This document shows, piece after piece, positions 15,631-24,886 of a DNA stretch of 64,000 bases. Source of the stretch: Stutzerimonas stutzeri (lineage in GTDB: Bacteria > Pseudomonadota > Gammaproteobacteria > Pseudomonadales > Pseudomonadaceae); assembly GCF_018138085.1 (NCBI RefSeq), contig NZ_CP073105.1, positions 2,666,001-2,730,000 on the forward strand, written 5' to 3'. The position numbers and the translations under genes were made by a program. Position 1 is the first letter of the stretch. Every line of letters begins with the position of its first letter. The notes beneath the pieces are model-generated. The model worked only from the letters and a program-made list of their open reading frames with translations. It did no database searches and was not told the origin of the DNA.

Positions 15631-16899
15631 ATGACAACAAGCCTGCGCTTCGGCAGCGGCGTTCTCGCCGCCTGCCTGTTCACTTCTGCCCACGCGGCCG
15701 AGTATTCACCCGATCAGTTCCTCTTCGGCGACTGGAACGGCAGCCGCACCCGCCTGCACGAGTCCGGCGTCGATCTGCAGATCACCTACGTCAACGAACT
15801 GGCCTGGAATACCCAGGGCGGCGATGACCACACCGGCACCTACGCCGATCAACTGATGTTCGACGCCGCACTGGACCTGGACAAACTGCTGGGCTGGTCC
15901 GGCGCCGGTTTCCGCTTCAGCGTGGTCAACCGCAACGGCGAGAACCTCAACGCCGAGGCGGACCTCGGCGTGCTGCTGCAGCCGCAGGAAATCTACGGCT
16001 ATGGCAGTACCACCCGGCTGGTGCAGTTCTATTACGAGCAGGCGCTGCTCGATGACCGCCTGCTGCTCAAGCTCGGTCGCCTGCCCATGAGCGGCGAGAT
16101 CTATCCCTTCGACTGTCCGTTCCAGAACCTCGGCTTCTGCGGCACGGTGCCCGGCTACATCACGCCGAACTGGTACACCTGGCCGATCAGCCAATGGGGC
16201 GCCACCGCGCGTTACCAGCTGGACGAAGAGTGGTCGCTGCAGACTGCGCTTTATCAGGTCAACCCACGTTTCACCCAGCGCGAGCAGGGCCTGAATTTTG
16301 GCAGCCCGTCGGGCACCACCGGCTACCACGCGGTAGCCGAACTGGGCTGGACGCCAACCTTCTCCGGCCAACCTGGCGCCTATCGCCTGGGCCTCTGGCG
16401 CAACACCGGCGATTTCGAAGACGTCTACCGTGACGCGGCCGGTCGGCCGATGGCGCTTTCCGGCGCGCCAGCCGCCGAACATGACAAGGCTACTGGCGGC
16501 TACCTGATGGCCGAGCAGCAAATCTGGCAGAGCGCTGCGCTGCCGGCGCGGCGGCTGAAACTGTTCGCCAACCTGATCCAGTCCGACCCGGACGTGACCT
16601 ATATCGAGCGCATCTGGCAGGTTGGCGGCATCCTCTCCGCCCCATTCGCCTCGCGCCCGAATGACGAGATCGGGCTTGGTCTAGGCCGCCTGGAAATCAA
16701 CGACGACGCCCGCAAGCATCTGCGCGAACAGGGCGAGCCGGTGCCGGATGTGGAATACCCAGCCGAACTCTACTACCGCGTCGCCTTGGCTCCAGCCGTC
16801 TCGCTGACGCCGAACCTCCAGTATTTCCGTCGGCCAGGCGGTTTCGACGGTGCACAGGACGTGGTGGCCATAGGGCTGAAGACGGTGATCAGCTTCTGA
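15631..16899 (+). CDS. OprB-family carbohydrate-selective outer-membrane porin
   Basis: A 422-residue outer-membrane beta-barrel. The signal peptide ends after about residue 22 (SAHAAEY). FGDWNGSRTRLHESGVDLQI is the typical OprB N-terminus, and the chain ends in phenylalanine after KTVISF, as needed for BAM insertion. The AAGGATC before the ATG supports the start. It lies 281 bases after the PQQ dehydrogenase gene and probably admits that enzyme's substrate, or sugars and polyols in general, to the periplasm. Unlike the dehydrogenase gene, its base composition matches the rest of the chromosome. No terminator is obvious behind it. Confidence 0.85.
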   Translation: MTTSLRFGSGVLAACLFTSAHAAEYSPDQFLFGDWNGSRTRLHESGVDLQITYVNELAWNTQGGDDHTGTYADQLMFDAALDLDKLLGWSGAGFRFSVVNRNGENLNAEADLGVLLQPQEIYGYGSTTRLVQFYYEQALLDDRLLLKLGRLPMSGEIYPFDCPFQNLGFCGTVPGYITPNWYTWPISQWGATARYQLDEEWSLQTALYQVNPRFTQREQGLNFGSPSGTTGYHAVAELGWTPTFSGQPGAYRLGLWRNTGDFEDVYRDAAGRPMALSGAPAAEHDKATGGYLMAEQQIWQSAALPARRLKLFANLIQSDPDVTYIERIWQVGGILSAPFASRPNDEIGLGLGRLEINDDARKHLREQGEPVPDVEYPAELYYRVALAPAVSLTPNLQYFRRPGGFDGAQDVVAIGLKTVISF

Positions 16900-17128
16900 C
16901 AGTGCTGCTGCCGTTATCCAAACAGAGGGTGTAACAGAGGGGTAGGTATTGCTGATTCACGTGGGGGCCGCTGATCGTGGACAACGCTTGGGCGGCTCCC
17001 GGTGCCCTGCCAGGAAGTGACCGCAAAGTTCTAGTTGGCAGGGCCGGAATATCGGCGTCCCAACGGCCTCCCCCGCCCTAGCCCAGATCGCTGGACAGCG
17101 CTCCCTTTGCTTTGGGCCCGCCCACCTG

Positions 17129-17201
17129 CGAACAAGGCCGCGAGCGCCTGCTCTAGGACCCTAGCTCCCCGGCACGCTGAGCCGCGCGTATGCAGCCCTG
17201 G
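17129..17201 (+). pseudogene. Remnant copy of the 3' end of the VOC (glyoxalase-like) gene
   Basis: This stretch matches 12841-12913 over about 73 bases with roughly eight mismatches. It covers the last 17 codons of the VOC gene, its stop codon and about 22 bases beyond. Two changes create in-frame TAG triplets, so it cannot be functional. No similarity is seen further upstream. It and the intact copy flank the PQQ dehydrogenase and porin genes as direct repeats. Confidence 0.8.
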
Positions 17202-17369
17202 GGCTGCAGCCGGAAGCGGCGCAACAGAGCCGGCCGACGCCATTACTGTTGCGCATACGAGCTGAAACGACAGGAAAAGCCGGGGCCGGCTGAGCGATTT
17301 TCGAGCAGTCTGAACGCAGCCCCGATGCTAGCGACGTTGAGCGAACCTTCTACGGCGATATCCACTTGG

Positions 17370-17392
17370 TTATCCACAGTTTCTGTGGATTA
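17370..17392. promoter_or_regulatory. Inverted pair of DnaA-box-like sequences
   Basis: TTATCCACA at 17370-17378 and TGTGGATTA at 17384-17392 form an inverted pair separated by five bases. The first is a perfect DnaA box; the second has one mismatch. The same arrangement occurs at 52820-52842. It could be a DnaA titration site or merely a hairpin. Confidence 0.45.
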
Positions 17393-17775
17393 AGCCTCGC
17401 CGTTCTAGATCCGACGGAGCCAAACCGAACGCCAACCTGAACGGAGCGAAGCGCGCCCCGGCAGTATTGCCGCAGTAGAGCGGCGCGCTGTCCCGATCCG
17501 GCAACGCATCGCTGCAGCGCCGCAACAGAAGCCGGATCTCGGCCTTCAAGAATTAATCCCCCACTTAGCCGCAACGGCGCGGCGATCTTCTTCCGTCCTG
17601 CCTGCACCATCGAGCACTAACACGGCGGGCAACCTTCACGGTCTGCATCCATCCGGATCAGCAGCTACGCTAACGGTCGTTCGCCGCAACGCTGGACGAC
17701 ACGTCAGGCTGTCGGCAGCACCTATCCGCGCCGAACCACACATGGCCCAGCAACCCTCGACAACGGCTGCGAATC

Positions 17776-18321
17776 ATGAAGAAAACCGAACGAGAAGCCC
17801 TGCTTCGCCTATTGAAGGATCGCTTCGAGCAAAACGCTCATCGCCACGAAGGTATCGAATGGGGCGATGTCCTTGCGAGGCTGGAAAGCAACGCCAATGC
17901 CCTGCGCTCCCTGCTGGCAATGGAAAACAGCGGAGGCGAACCCGACGTGATAGCGCACGACAAGCAGACGGGGCAGTTCACCTTCTGCGATTGCTCCAGC
18001 GAGAGCCCGTCTGGTCGCCGAAGCCTCTGCTATGACGACCCGGCCCTGAACGCCAGAAAGGAGAACAAGCCACTGGCCAGTGCAATTGAACGAGCCCATG
18101 AGATGGGTATCGAGCTGTTGACCGAACAGCAGTACCGGGCGCTGCAGACACTCGGCGAATTCGATAGCAAAACGTCCAGCTGGGTCAGCACGCCGTCCGA
18201 TGTCCGTTCGCTGGGTGGGGCACTGTTCTGCGATCGGCGCTACGGCAAGGTGTTCCTGTATCACAACGGTGCGCAGTCCTACTACGCCGCCAGAGGGTTT
18301 CGCGGGTTGCTCTACGTATGA
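17776..18321 (+). CDS. DUF4256 family protein
   Basis: A 181-residue soluble protein recognisable as DUF4256. The family stretches GIEWGDVLARL, MENSGGEPDVIA, and GALFCDRRYGKVFLYHNGAQSYYAARGFRGLLYV-type ending are present (length as usual for the family). The function of the family is unknown. It has no signal peptide or membrane segment. It stands alone between the gene-poor region and allE. The ATG at 17776 matches the family N-terminus (KKTEREALLRLL); no strong ribosome site is visible. Confidence 0.82.
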   Translation: MKKTEREALLRLLKDRFEQNAHRHEGIEWGDVLARLESNANALRSLLAMENSGGEPDVIAHDKQTGQFTFCDCSSESPSGRRSLCYDDPALNARKENKPLASAIERAHEMGIELLTEQQYRALQTLGEFDSKTSSWVSTPSDVRSLGGALFCDRRYGKVFLYHNGAQSYYAARGFRGLLYV

Positions 18322-18430
18322 ACATCGACCCGCTCGGCCTTGGAAATAGCCCGTAAGGATCAGGAAAGCTCGCGAAAATTTGCGCGGTCGAAAGCGTTCG
18401 ACGCCAGGCTTAGCGCGGGTTTGGAGTGAA

Positions 18431-18489
18431 AGCAGATTTATTGTATACAGTTTCGATAAAAACATGTTCAATATGTATACAAAATCTGC
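18431..18489. promoter_or_regulatory. Large inverted repeat with two TGTATACA palindromes, probable operator of allE
   Basis: The arms are AGCAGATTTATTGTATACA (18431-18449) and TGTATACAAAATCTGCT (18473-18489), separated by 23 bases. Each arm ends in a self-complementary TGTATACA, so two repressor dimers could bind and interact by looping. GntR-type repressors often bind TNGTATACNA-like sites. The repeat ends 56 bases upstream of the allE start. A regulator gene is not adjacent. Confidence 0.6.
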
Positions 18490-18545
18490 TCCTTCCCCAG
18501 CCTGCGGCCTCGCCAGCAGGTTCCAACAACCATGACGGGAGTTTT

Positions 18546-19385
18546 ATGGCAAACACCAAATACTATGCCCCCACTGGCGGGCACCCAGCGCAGACCGAAC
18601 TGCTGACCGATCGCGCGATGTTCACCGAGGCTTACGCGATCATTCCGAAGGGCGTGATGCGTGACATCGTCACGAGCCATCTGCCGTTCTGGGACAACAT
18701 GCGCATGTGGGTGCTTTCCCGTCCTCTGTCCGGCTTTGCCGAGACCTTCTCCCAGTACATCGTCGAACTGGCGGAAGGCGGTGGCAGCGACCGCCCTGAG
18801 CAGGACCCGAATGCCGAAGGCGTGCTGTTCGTGGTCGATGGCGAATTCACGCTGACACTCGAAGGCACCACGCATGCGATGCGTCCTGGCAGCTATGCGT
18901 ACATTCCGCCGGCAGCCACCTGGACACTGCGCAACTCCAACGCCGCTCCGGCACGCTTCCACTGGGTGCGCAAGTACTACCAGGCGGTCGATGGCCTGGC
19001 GCGTCCCGAAGCCTTCGTCACCAACGAGCAAGACATCGAGCCGATACCGATGCCGGGTACGGACGGCAAGTGGGTCACGACCCGTTTCGTCGACATGAGC
19101 GACATGCGTCACGACATGCATGTGAATATCGTGACCTTCGAGCCCGGTGCGGTCATCCCCTTCGCCGAAACCCACGTCATGGAGCACGGCCTGTATGTCC
19201 TCGAGGGCAAGGCGGTCTACCGTCTGAACCAGGACTGGGTCGAGGTGGAAGCCGGCGACTACATGTGGCTGCGCGCGTTCTGCCCACAGGCCTGCTACTC
19301 GGGCGGCCCGGGCAAGTTCCGCTACCTGCTGTACAAGGATGTGAACCGTCATATGGATCTGGGCAAGTACAACCACCGCGGCTGA
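18546..19385 (+). CDS. allE: (S)-ureidoglycine aminohydrolase
   Basis: A 279-residue bicupin enzyme. It hydrolyses (S)-ureidoglycine to ureidoglycolate and ammonia in allantoin (purine) breakdown, using manganese. Two cupin modules are visible, around VLFVVDGEFTLTLEG and ETHVMEHGLYVLEGKAVYRL. The metal ligands are expected in the second (EtHvMEHG). The N-terminus YYAPTGGHPAQTELLTDRA is typical of AllE/YlbA. The ATG at 18546 follows GGGAG at 18538-18542, though the spacing is short. Other allantoin genes are not in the window, so the gene is separated from its pathway. A strong hairpin terminator follows. Confidence 0.9.
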   Translation: MANTKYYAPTGGHPAQTELLTDRAMFTEAYAIIPKGVMRDIVTSHLPFWDNMRMWVLSRPLSGFAETFSQYIVELAEGGGSDRPEQDPNAEGVLFVVDGEFTLTLEGTTHAMRPGSYAYIPPAATWTLRNSNAAPARFHWVRKYYQAVDGLARPEAFVTNEQDIEPIPMPGTDGKWVTTRFVDMSDMRHDMHVNIVTFEPGAVIPFAETHVMEHGLYVLEGKAVYRLNQDWVEVEAGDYMWLRAFCPQACYSGGPGKFRYLLYKDVNRHMDLGKYNHRG

Positions 19386-19406
19386 CCGTTAGCCCAGCGC
19401 TGTCCA

Positions 19407-19443
19407 AACGCCCTCCTCGCCCATGGCCAGGAGGGCGTTTTCG
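19407..19443 (+). terminator. Rho-independent terminator after allE
   Basis: ACGCCCTCCT (19408-19417) pairs with AGGAGGGCGT (19429-19438), followed by TTTTCGTTT. It lies 22 bases after the allE stop. Confidence 0.85.
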
Positions 19444-19575
19444 TTTCCCTTGCCCTGCCAGTAGCGGCGCAGCGTTCAAACCGTTAGTCAGCCGGGCCTC
19501 AAGCTGGCCGGCAAGTAGCCGATAGACCGCCGTTCGCCAAGCCCGTTGGGCCGGCTGTTTACAGGTTCAGGACAG

Positions 19576-21570
19576 ATGTCAGCATTCAGCACCATCAAGG
19601 CCCGTTACACCCTCACCTTCATCTGCTTCGTTCTGCTGGTGATGCTCCTCACCATGCTTGGGATAAAGCGATTCATCACCCCGCAGCTCATTGCCGCCGG
19701 TGAAACCATCGTCTTGTCCGAGGTCGCCGAGATTGGTGAACACATCGGCGTAGAGCTTGCGCGGGTCGAAGCCCAGGCACGGAGCATTACCCAGACCGTA
19801 CCCATGCTGGAAAGCGACGAGATCGATCGGGTTCTGCCCGGTCTGGTCGATCAGTACGGCGACGCGAAAGTCTTTGGCGGCGGAATCTGGCCGCTGCCCA
19901 ATTTGCGTACCCCGGGGCGTGCCAAACACAGCACCTTCTACCACCGGGATTCGGCAGGAAAGCTGATCGTCAACACTCACTGGAACTCGGCTGAATCGAA
20001 GAATTATTTCGAGGAACCCTGGCATCGCGGCGGCATGCAGGCGCCTCGTGGCAAGTGCGTCTGGGCCGCGGCGTACAAGGACGACGCCAGCGCCGAGCCG
20101 CGCACCAACTGCGCCATGACCATCTACAAGGACGGCTCGGCCTGGGGTGTCTCGACGATCGATCTGACCCTTGGCTTCTTCAACCGTCTGGTCGCCGATA
20201 AGCAGAAGGAGATCAACGGCGAAGTGATGATCGTCGAAGCGGATGGCAAGATCCTCAGCAACCAGCCACAACTGAGCGCAGACATGGTACTGCGTAACGT
20301 GTCGGAGCTGGCCAGCCAGTCGCCTTTCATCGCCACCGTGCAGAAGGCCCTGGCCGATATGCCGCAGCAACTGCATCGCGCGTCCTACAGCAGGGACGGC
20401 GAAGACTTCAGCTTCTTTCTGACCCCCATCGAAGGAACCCCCTGGTGGCTCGCCGCGGCGCTGCCGACCGCCCAGCTCGAGGCCCGCAGCGATGCCATGC
20501 TCAAGACGCTCGCCTCGCTGCAGATCCCCATGGTCATGATCCTGCTGGCGTTGATGATCGTCGCCCTTAACCAGCTGATGAAACGGCTTGGGGTGCTGCG
20601 ATCGAATATCGATGCCCTGTCGGCGGGTGACGCCGATCTGACCAAGCGAATCGACATCAAGGGCGAAGACGAGGTCGATCAGGTTGGTCGCTCGGTGAAC
20701 GGATTCATCGGCTATCTGCAGGCGATGATGATCGATGTAAGCGATGCCACTACCCAGATCCATGCCGAAATCGGTCAGCTCAAGCAGCTCTCGCGCACGA
20801 CCAACGAGGCCCTGGCCAGGCACGCATCGGAAACGGATCAGGCGGTCACCGCGATCAACGAGATGAGTTCGACCGCAGAGTCCGTTGCGCAGAGTGCCAG
20901 CGATACCGCGTCCTTCACGCAAACCGCCAACCACAACGCCGTCTCCTCGAAGCGGGTCGTTGACGATGCCTCCAACAGCGTGCGCGCCCTGGTCAGCGAA
21001 GTTGAAAGCGCGACCGCCAAGGTGCAGGCAATGGAAGCCGATGCCCAACGGATCAACGACGTGCTCGGCGTCATTGGTGATATCGCCGGCCAAACCAACC
21101 TGCTGGCGCTGAACGCCGCCATCGAAGCCGCTCGCGCCGGTGAGCAAGGACGCGGCTTTGCGGTGGTCGCCGACGAAGTCAGGGCGCTCGCGGCTCGTAC
21201 GCAGCAGAGCACGTCCGAGATCAACGAGACGCTGCAGCGCCTGCAGCAGGCCGTCGGTTCGGCGGTCCAGGCCATGGAGCAAACCAAGGTCAGCTGCCAG
21301 ACTACCGCAGACAAGACCGCCCAGGTCACCGTCGGCCTGGATGAAATGGCGGGCTCGGTCGTTCACATCAATGACCTGAGCACCCAGATCGCCACCGCAG
21401 CGGAAGAACAAAGCGCCGTCGCCGAGGAGATCAACCGCAACATGGTCGCTGTCCGACATGTCGTCGACGAGCTGGTTGAAAGCGGTGTAAGCGTGGACCG
21501 CAGCACCGAGTCGCTGCTCGACAGCAACAGGCGCCTGTCGGCTGTCGTCAGCCGCTTCAAGGTTCGCTGA
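19576..21570 (+). CDS. Methyl-accepting chemotaxis protein with a large periplasmic Cache-type sensor
   Basis: A 664-residue chemoreceptor. Transmembrane helix 1 is at about residues 13-33. A periplasmic double-Cache-like domain spans about 34-310. Helix 2 is near 315-335 and is followed by HAMP ([14 protein letters not shown]). The cytoplasmic coiled coil has the invariant tip [20 protein letters not shown] and [13 protein letters not shown]. It lacks the C-terminal CheR-tethering pentapeptide. I chose the ATG at 19576 with AGGA just upstream over an upstream TTG at 19546. The ligand is unknown. It is a single-gene unit with a strong terminator. Confidence 0.9.
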   Translation: MSAFSTIKARYTLTFICFVLLVMLLTMLGIKRFITPQLIAAGETIVLSEVAEIGEHIGVELARVEAQARSITQTVPMLESDEIDRVLPGLVDQYGDAKVFGGGIWPLPNLRTPGRAKHSTFYHRDSAGKLIVNTHWNSAESKNYFEEPWHRGGMQAPRGKCVWAAAYKDDASAEPRTNCAMTIYKDGSAWGVSTIDLTLGFFNRLVADKQKEINGEVMIVEADGKILSNQPQLSADMVLRNVSELASQSPFIATVQKALADMPQQLHRASYSRDGEDFSFFLTPIEGTPWWLAAALPTAQLEARSDAMLKTLASLQIPMVMILLALMIVALNQLMKRLGVLRSNIDALSAGDADLTKRIDIKGEDEVDQVGRSVNGFIGYLQAMMIDVSDATTQIHAEIGQLKQLSRTTNEALARHASETDQAVTAINEMSSTAESVAQSASDTASFTQTANHNAVSSKRVVDDASNSVRALVSEVESATAKVQAMEADAQRINDVLGVIGDIAGQTNLLALNAAIEAARAGEQGRGFAVVADEVRALAARTQQSTSEINETLQRLQQAVGSAVQAMEQTKVSCQTTADKTAQVTVGLDEMAGSVVHINDLSTQIATAAEEQSAVAEEINRNMVAVRHVVDELVESGVSVDRSTESLLDSNRRLSAVVSRFKVR

Positions 21571-21639
21571 TATCGGCAGATGTTGCTGGAAAACCCACGC
21601 CAGGCGGCGTTGAAAACAGCGAGCGAACGGCAACAGACG

Positions 21640-21686
21640 AAAACAGGCTCGGATGCGGAACGGTCTCGCATCCGAGCCTGTTTTTA
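21640..21686 (+). terminator. Rho-independent terminator after the chemoreceptor gene
   Basis: A 16-bp perfect stem joins 21642-21657 and 21667-21682 with a nine-base loop. It is flanked by AAA and TTTTT, so it can work in both directions. Confidence 0.9.
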
Positions 21687-21782
21687 ACGCTCTTTTTATA
21701 TTTATAGGGTGTCGATTCGGCACGCTCCCGCTCGACTAATTAGGCATCCAAGCGAAATTGCCTGAAATCACGGGAGCCGAAA

Positions 21783-22409
21783 ATGTTGAAACTGTACGGA
21801 ACGCCGCCAACCCGCGCTCTGCGCGTCATCTGGTTGCTCAACGAACTGGGGCTGGAATACGAGATGGTTCCGGTGGACCTTCTGAGAGGCGAGCAACGGA
21901 AACTCGACTTTCTCACCCTCAACCCCGCCGCCAAGGTGCCGGTTCTGGTCGATGGCGACCTCGTCATAACCGAATCGGCCGCCATTCAGCTCTACCTCGC
22001 GGAGAAAAACCCCGAGGCGGGCTACATTCCGGCGACGGTGGAAGACCGATCCCAGATGTATCGCTGGATCTTCTTTCTGGTCACCGAGATTGAGCAGCCG
22101 CTCTGGCGCATAGCGCGGCATACGTTCATCTATCCGGAAAATCAGCGACTACCGCAGGATATCGATCTGGCGCGCCAGGAAGGCATCGAGATGGTGGCAG
22201 TGCTGGAACGACACATGAAGGACCGTGAGTTCCTGGTGGGCGACCGGCTCAGCGTGGCCGACTTCACTGCGGCGTATACGCTGGACTGGGCAAACGAAGA
22301 GCAGATGCTCGAAAACGCGCCGAGGTTGAAAGCCTACCTGGAGTCGCTATACGCCCGCCCCAAGGCTCCTCCAACCATTGCCCGGGTGCTTGCAACAACC
22401 GACAACTAG
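21783..22409 (+). CDS. Glutathione S-transferase family protein
   Basis: 208 residues with an N-terminal thioredoxin-like domain (KLYGTPPTRALRVIWLLNELG; the glutathione-binding segment is VPVLVDGDLVITESAAIQLYL). An all-helical C-terminal domain ends with the N-capping motif region FLVGDRLSVADFTAAYTL. The catalytic residue is probably the Ser/Thr/Pro region after YGTPPTR, as in beta/theta-like bacterial classes. GGGAG lies eight bases before the ATG. It is monocistronic. A detoxification role is likely, with no substrate evident. Confidence 0.88.
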   Translation: MLKLYGTPPTRALRVIWLLNELGLEYEMVPVDLLRGEQRKLDFLTLNPAAKVPVLVDGDLVITESAAIQLYLAEKNPEAGYIPATVEDRSQMYRWIFFLVTEIEQPLWRIARHTFIYPENQRLPQDIDLARQEGIEMVAVLERHMKDREFLVGDRLSVADFTAAYTLDWANEEQMLENAPRLKAYLESLYARPKAPPTIARVLATTDN

Positions 22410-22475
22410 CCGTGGTCGGCCGTCGACGTGAGCGGAGCCTGCTCTACAGGCCCCGCCGCAACGTACAGCCGGCGC

Positions 22476-23774
22476 TCAGACGGTGCGCAAGCTTGGCTGC
22501 CAGCGACGGAACAGCACGCTGGCATTGACGCCGCCGAATCCGAACCCATTGGACAGCGCATACTCGATCGGCATCTTCCTTGCGTTCAAGCCAACCAGAT
22601 CGAGTCCGTCGGCCGCCTCGTCGGGATCGGTCAGGTTCAACGTGGGCGGGACGATCTGATCACGAAGCGCGAGCACGGTGAAGATGGCTTCGATGCCACC
22701 GGCGGCGCCCAGCAGATGCCCGGTGCTGGACTTGGTCGAAGTGATCGCCACGCCCGACCCCGTTCCGAAGGCGGCTCGAATGGCGGCCAACTCGCCTCGG
22801 TCACCGACCTGGGTGGACGTCGCATGCGCGTTGATGTGATCAACCTGGCCCGGCGCCACCCCGGCCTGTTGCAACGCCAGTTCCATCGCCCGACGCGCTC
22901 CGCTGCCATCGGCCGGACCGGCCGTCAGGTGGTAGGCGTCTGCACTGGTGCCGTAGCCGACCAGCTCGGCCAGAGGCTGGGCGCCGCGCGCCAGGGCATG
23001 CTCCAGAGATTCGATCACCAGCAGACCGGCACCTTCGGCCATGACAAAGCCTTCGCGGTTGCGATCGAAGGGCCGAGATGCTTCCTGCGGACGGTCATTG
23101 AATCCGGTCGACAAGGCCCGCGCCGCCGCGAAACTGCCGAGGGTGACGCGATGGATCGCGGCCTCGGTCCCGCCGCAAACGGCAATATCCGCCTCGCCGC
23201 TGCGGATCAGACGCGCGGCGTCCCCGATCGCTTGCACACCGGCGGCGCAGGCGGTGACCGGCGCGCCGAGCGGCCCTCTGAAGCCGTGCTGGATCGAGAC
23301 ATGCCCGGCCGCCATGTTGGCCAGGAAGGACGGCACGGTGAATGGCGACAGCCGACGTGGCCCGCGGTGGTCGGTGGTGCGCACGGCCTCGGTGATCGCA
23401 TCGAACCCACCGACGCCCGAGGCAATCAGGGTGGCGGTTCGCTGCCGGGCGGTTTCGTCGGTGGGTTGCCAGCTCGCCTGGGTAAGAGCTTCCCTGGCGG
23501 CGATGAGCGCGAATTCGATGAAGCGATCCATCTTCTTGCGATCCTTGGCCGGGATATACCGATCGGGGTCGTAGCCGGCCTCGCGGTCCTCGGCAACGCT
23601 CGGCACGCGCCCCGCTATGGCGCAACCGGTCCCCTCCGCCACGTCCTCAGGCAACGTGCGAATGCCCGATTGCCCCGCCAGCAGCCGCGACCAGACGATC
23701 TCTGCGCCACAGCCCAGAGGCCCGACGATCCCAACGCCCGTTACGACGATACGAACTGCATTTTGCTTGGTCAT
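22476..23774 (-). CDS. Beta-ketoacyl-ACP synthase II-type (FabF-like) condensing enzyme
   Basis: 432 residues of thiolase fold. It condenses malonyl-ACP with an acyl chain. The catalytic triad is intact: Cys in VTACAAGVQAIGDA, His in HINAHATSTQVGD, and His in STKSSTGHLLGAAGG. The start at 23774 follows TAAGGA; a longer frame to 23831 lacks a ribosome site. It is not beside acpP/fabG, so it is a second, accessory FabF-like enzyme. The thioesterase gene lies 132 bases upstream on the same strand and may be co-transcribed. Role in a specialised fatty acid or secondary product is possible but unproven. Confidence 0.88.
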   Translation of the reverse strand: MTKQNAVRIVVTGVGIVGPLGCGAEIVWSRLLAGQSGIRTLPEDVAEGTGCAIAGRVPSVAEDREAGYDPDRYIPAKDRKKMDRFIEFALIAAREALTQASWQPTDETARQRTATLIASGVGGFDAITEAVRTTDHRGPRRLSPFTVPSFLANMAAGHVSIQHGFRGPLGAPVTACAAGVQAIGDAARLIRSGEADIAVCGGTEAAIHRVTLGSFAAARALSTGFNDRPQEASRPFDRNREGFVMAEGAGLLVIESLEHALARGAQPLAELVGYGTSADAYHLTAGPADGSGARRAMELALQQAGVAPGQVDHINAHATSTQVGDRGELAAIRAAFGTGSGVAITSTKSSTGHLLGAAGGIEAIFTVLALRDQIVPPTLNLTDPDEAADGLDLVGLNARKMPIEYALSNGFGFGGVNASVLFRRWQPSLRTV

Positions 23775-23906
23775 GTCATTCCTTACTTCAAAGGCCGGCG
23801 GCGCACGACAGCGTCGATTGCTATCCGACATAGCCGTGGCGATTGGCGTCGATCGCTTGCGATGTCAATGGAATCGATCACTGCCGACAGCGACGCGGGG
23901 GTGGCC

Positions 23907-24446
23907 TCACGCGCTCGGCGTGAGGATCAGGCAACTGGTCGAGCCGATGGCATAGAGGCGGTCTTCCACATCGTAAAGACGCCCTTCGGCCACAGCGGTG
24001 GAGCGACCGACATGTATCACCCGGCCCTCGGCACGTACCGGTCCGACGCCGGCGCGCAGTGCACGTACGTAGGTGATGCGCAGATCCGTCGTCGTGTATC
24101 CCTGCCCTGTCTCCAGCCGGGTGTGCACGGCGCAGCCCATGCAGGAGTCCAGCAAGGTGGCCGCGTAGCCACCGTGCACAGTTCCCAGCGGGTTGTAGTG
24201 GCGCTCGCTCGGCGTGCCCTGGAAGACGAAATAGCCTGGTGCCCAGTCCACCGGCACGAAGCCCATCAGCTCTCCGATTGGCGGACGAGGCAACTCGCCC
24301 CGGCCAATCGCATCGAAGAATTCTTGCGGAGACATGGCCGTAGCCGTGGCGAGCGGCACGCTACCGACCGGCCCCAGCCGGGCTCGCATGGCTTCTTCGG
24401 CATTCAGCCATTCGGCCAAACGGCTTTCTCGTTCTGCATGGTTCAT
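23907..24446 (-). CDS. PaaI-type hotdog-fold acyl-CoA thioesterase
   Basis: 179 residues of the hotdog thioesterase family, which hydrolyse acyl- or aryl-CoA. The characteristic helix stretch HYNPLGTVHGGYAATLLDSCMG carries the usual HGG and the acidic residue (Asp) expected at the active site. The last third (VRAEGRVIHVGRSTAVAEGRLYD) is typical of PaaI. GAGGAAGG precedes the ATG at 24446; the longer frame to 24494 is less likely. It is upstream of the FabF-like gene on the same strand. A TetR regulator gene lies upstream on the same strand and could control it. Confidence 0.87.
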   Translation of the reverse strand: MNHAERESRLAEWLNAEEAMRARLGPVGSVPLATATAMSPQEFFDAIGRGELPRPPIGELMGFVPVDWAPGYFVFQGTPSERHYNPLGTVHGGYAATLLDSCMGCAVHTRLETGQGYTTTDLRITYVRALRAGVGPVRAEGRVIHVGRSTAVAEGRLYDVEDRLYAIGSTSCLILTPSA

Positions 24447-24886
24447 GGGCCTTCCTCGGCGATTCGACGTTTGCACGCGCATTGAATGATGCACAACATA
24501 TAAACCATATGACGGCCATCATGTAAAGCGTGAACAGGCTGCCAGGCGTTGCGCCACATGCTGACGGTGTCGCTCAGGCGGTCGTCGCTTGTTGACCAAC
24601 GACCGCACAGGACGAGGCGGCTACCTTGGCCGTTTGGTCGCGACTGGGGCATTCCGGATCGAGCAGCCAGTTCCAACGTTGCGGGGCGAGGTCTGCGGTG
24701 CGCGGGTTTCGCTGGTCAGCTTGCGCCGGCATTTTTCAACGTCGCCGATGGACATCCCATGTAGGGGTTTAGCCTGTCAGGCGCACAGCCGGGACCTGCG
24801 TTGCGCGATTGATTCGCATGGGGTTGGTGTGGATCCACTCCCCATTCGTGCACGCGACGACCAGCGTCGCCTTGCATGGCCAGGAA
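24447..24886. other. Intergenic region upstream of the thioesterase gene
   Basis: About 440 bases between the thioesterase start and the TetR stop. AT-rich sequence near 24480-24520 (ATAAACCATATGACGG) may hold the thioesterase promoter. I see no gene, tRNA or clear operator here. Confidence 0.4.

Larger units (their letters stand above)
16900..17775. other. 876-base gene-poor region with a VOC-gene remnant and a DnaA-box pair
   Basis: The only recognisable content is the decayed copy of the VOC gene end (17129-17201) and the inverted DnaA-box-like pair (17370-17392). Short open frames here show no domain, signal or ribosome site. The region looks like rearrangement debris. Confidence 0.6.

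Noticed and set aside
17031..17243. Minus-strand open frame similar to one near 12623-13108
   Set aside because: The similarity arises from the duplicated VOC 3' end, not from a gene on the minus strand.
22428..24485. Plus-strand open frame of 685 codons opposite the FabF-like and thioesterase genes
   Set aside because: Both genes on the other strand have complete active sites; this frame has none.
24447..24886. Search for tRNA or small RNA in the thioesterase upstream region
   Set aside because: No cloverleaf or terminator-hairpin pattern was found.
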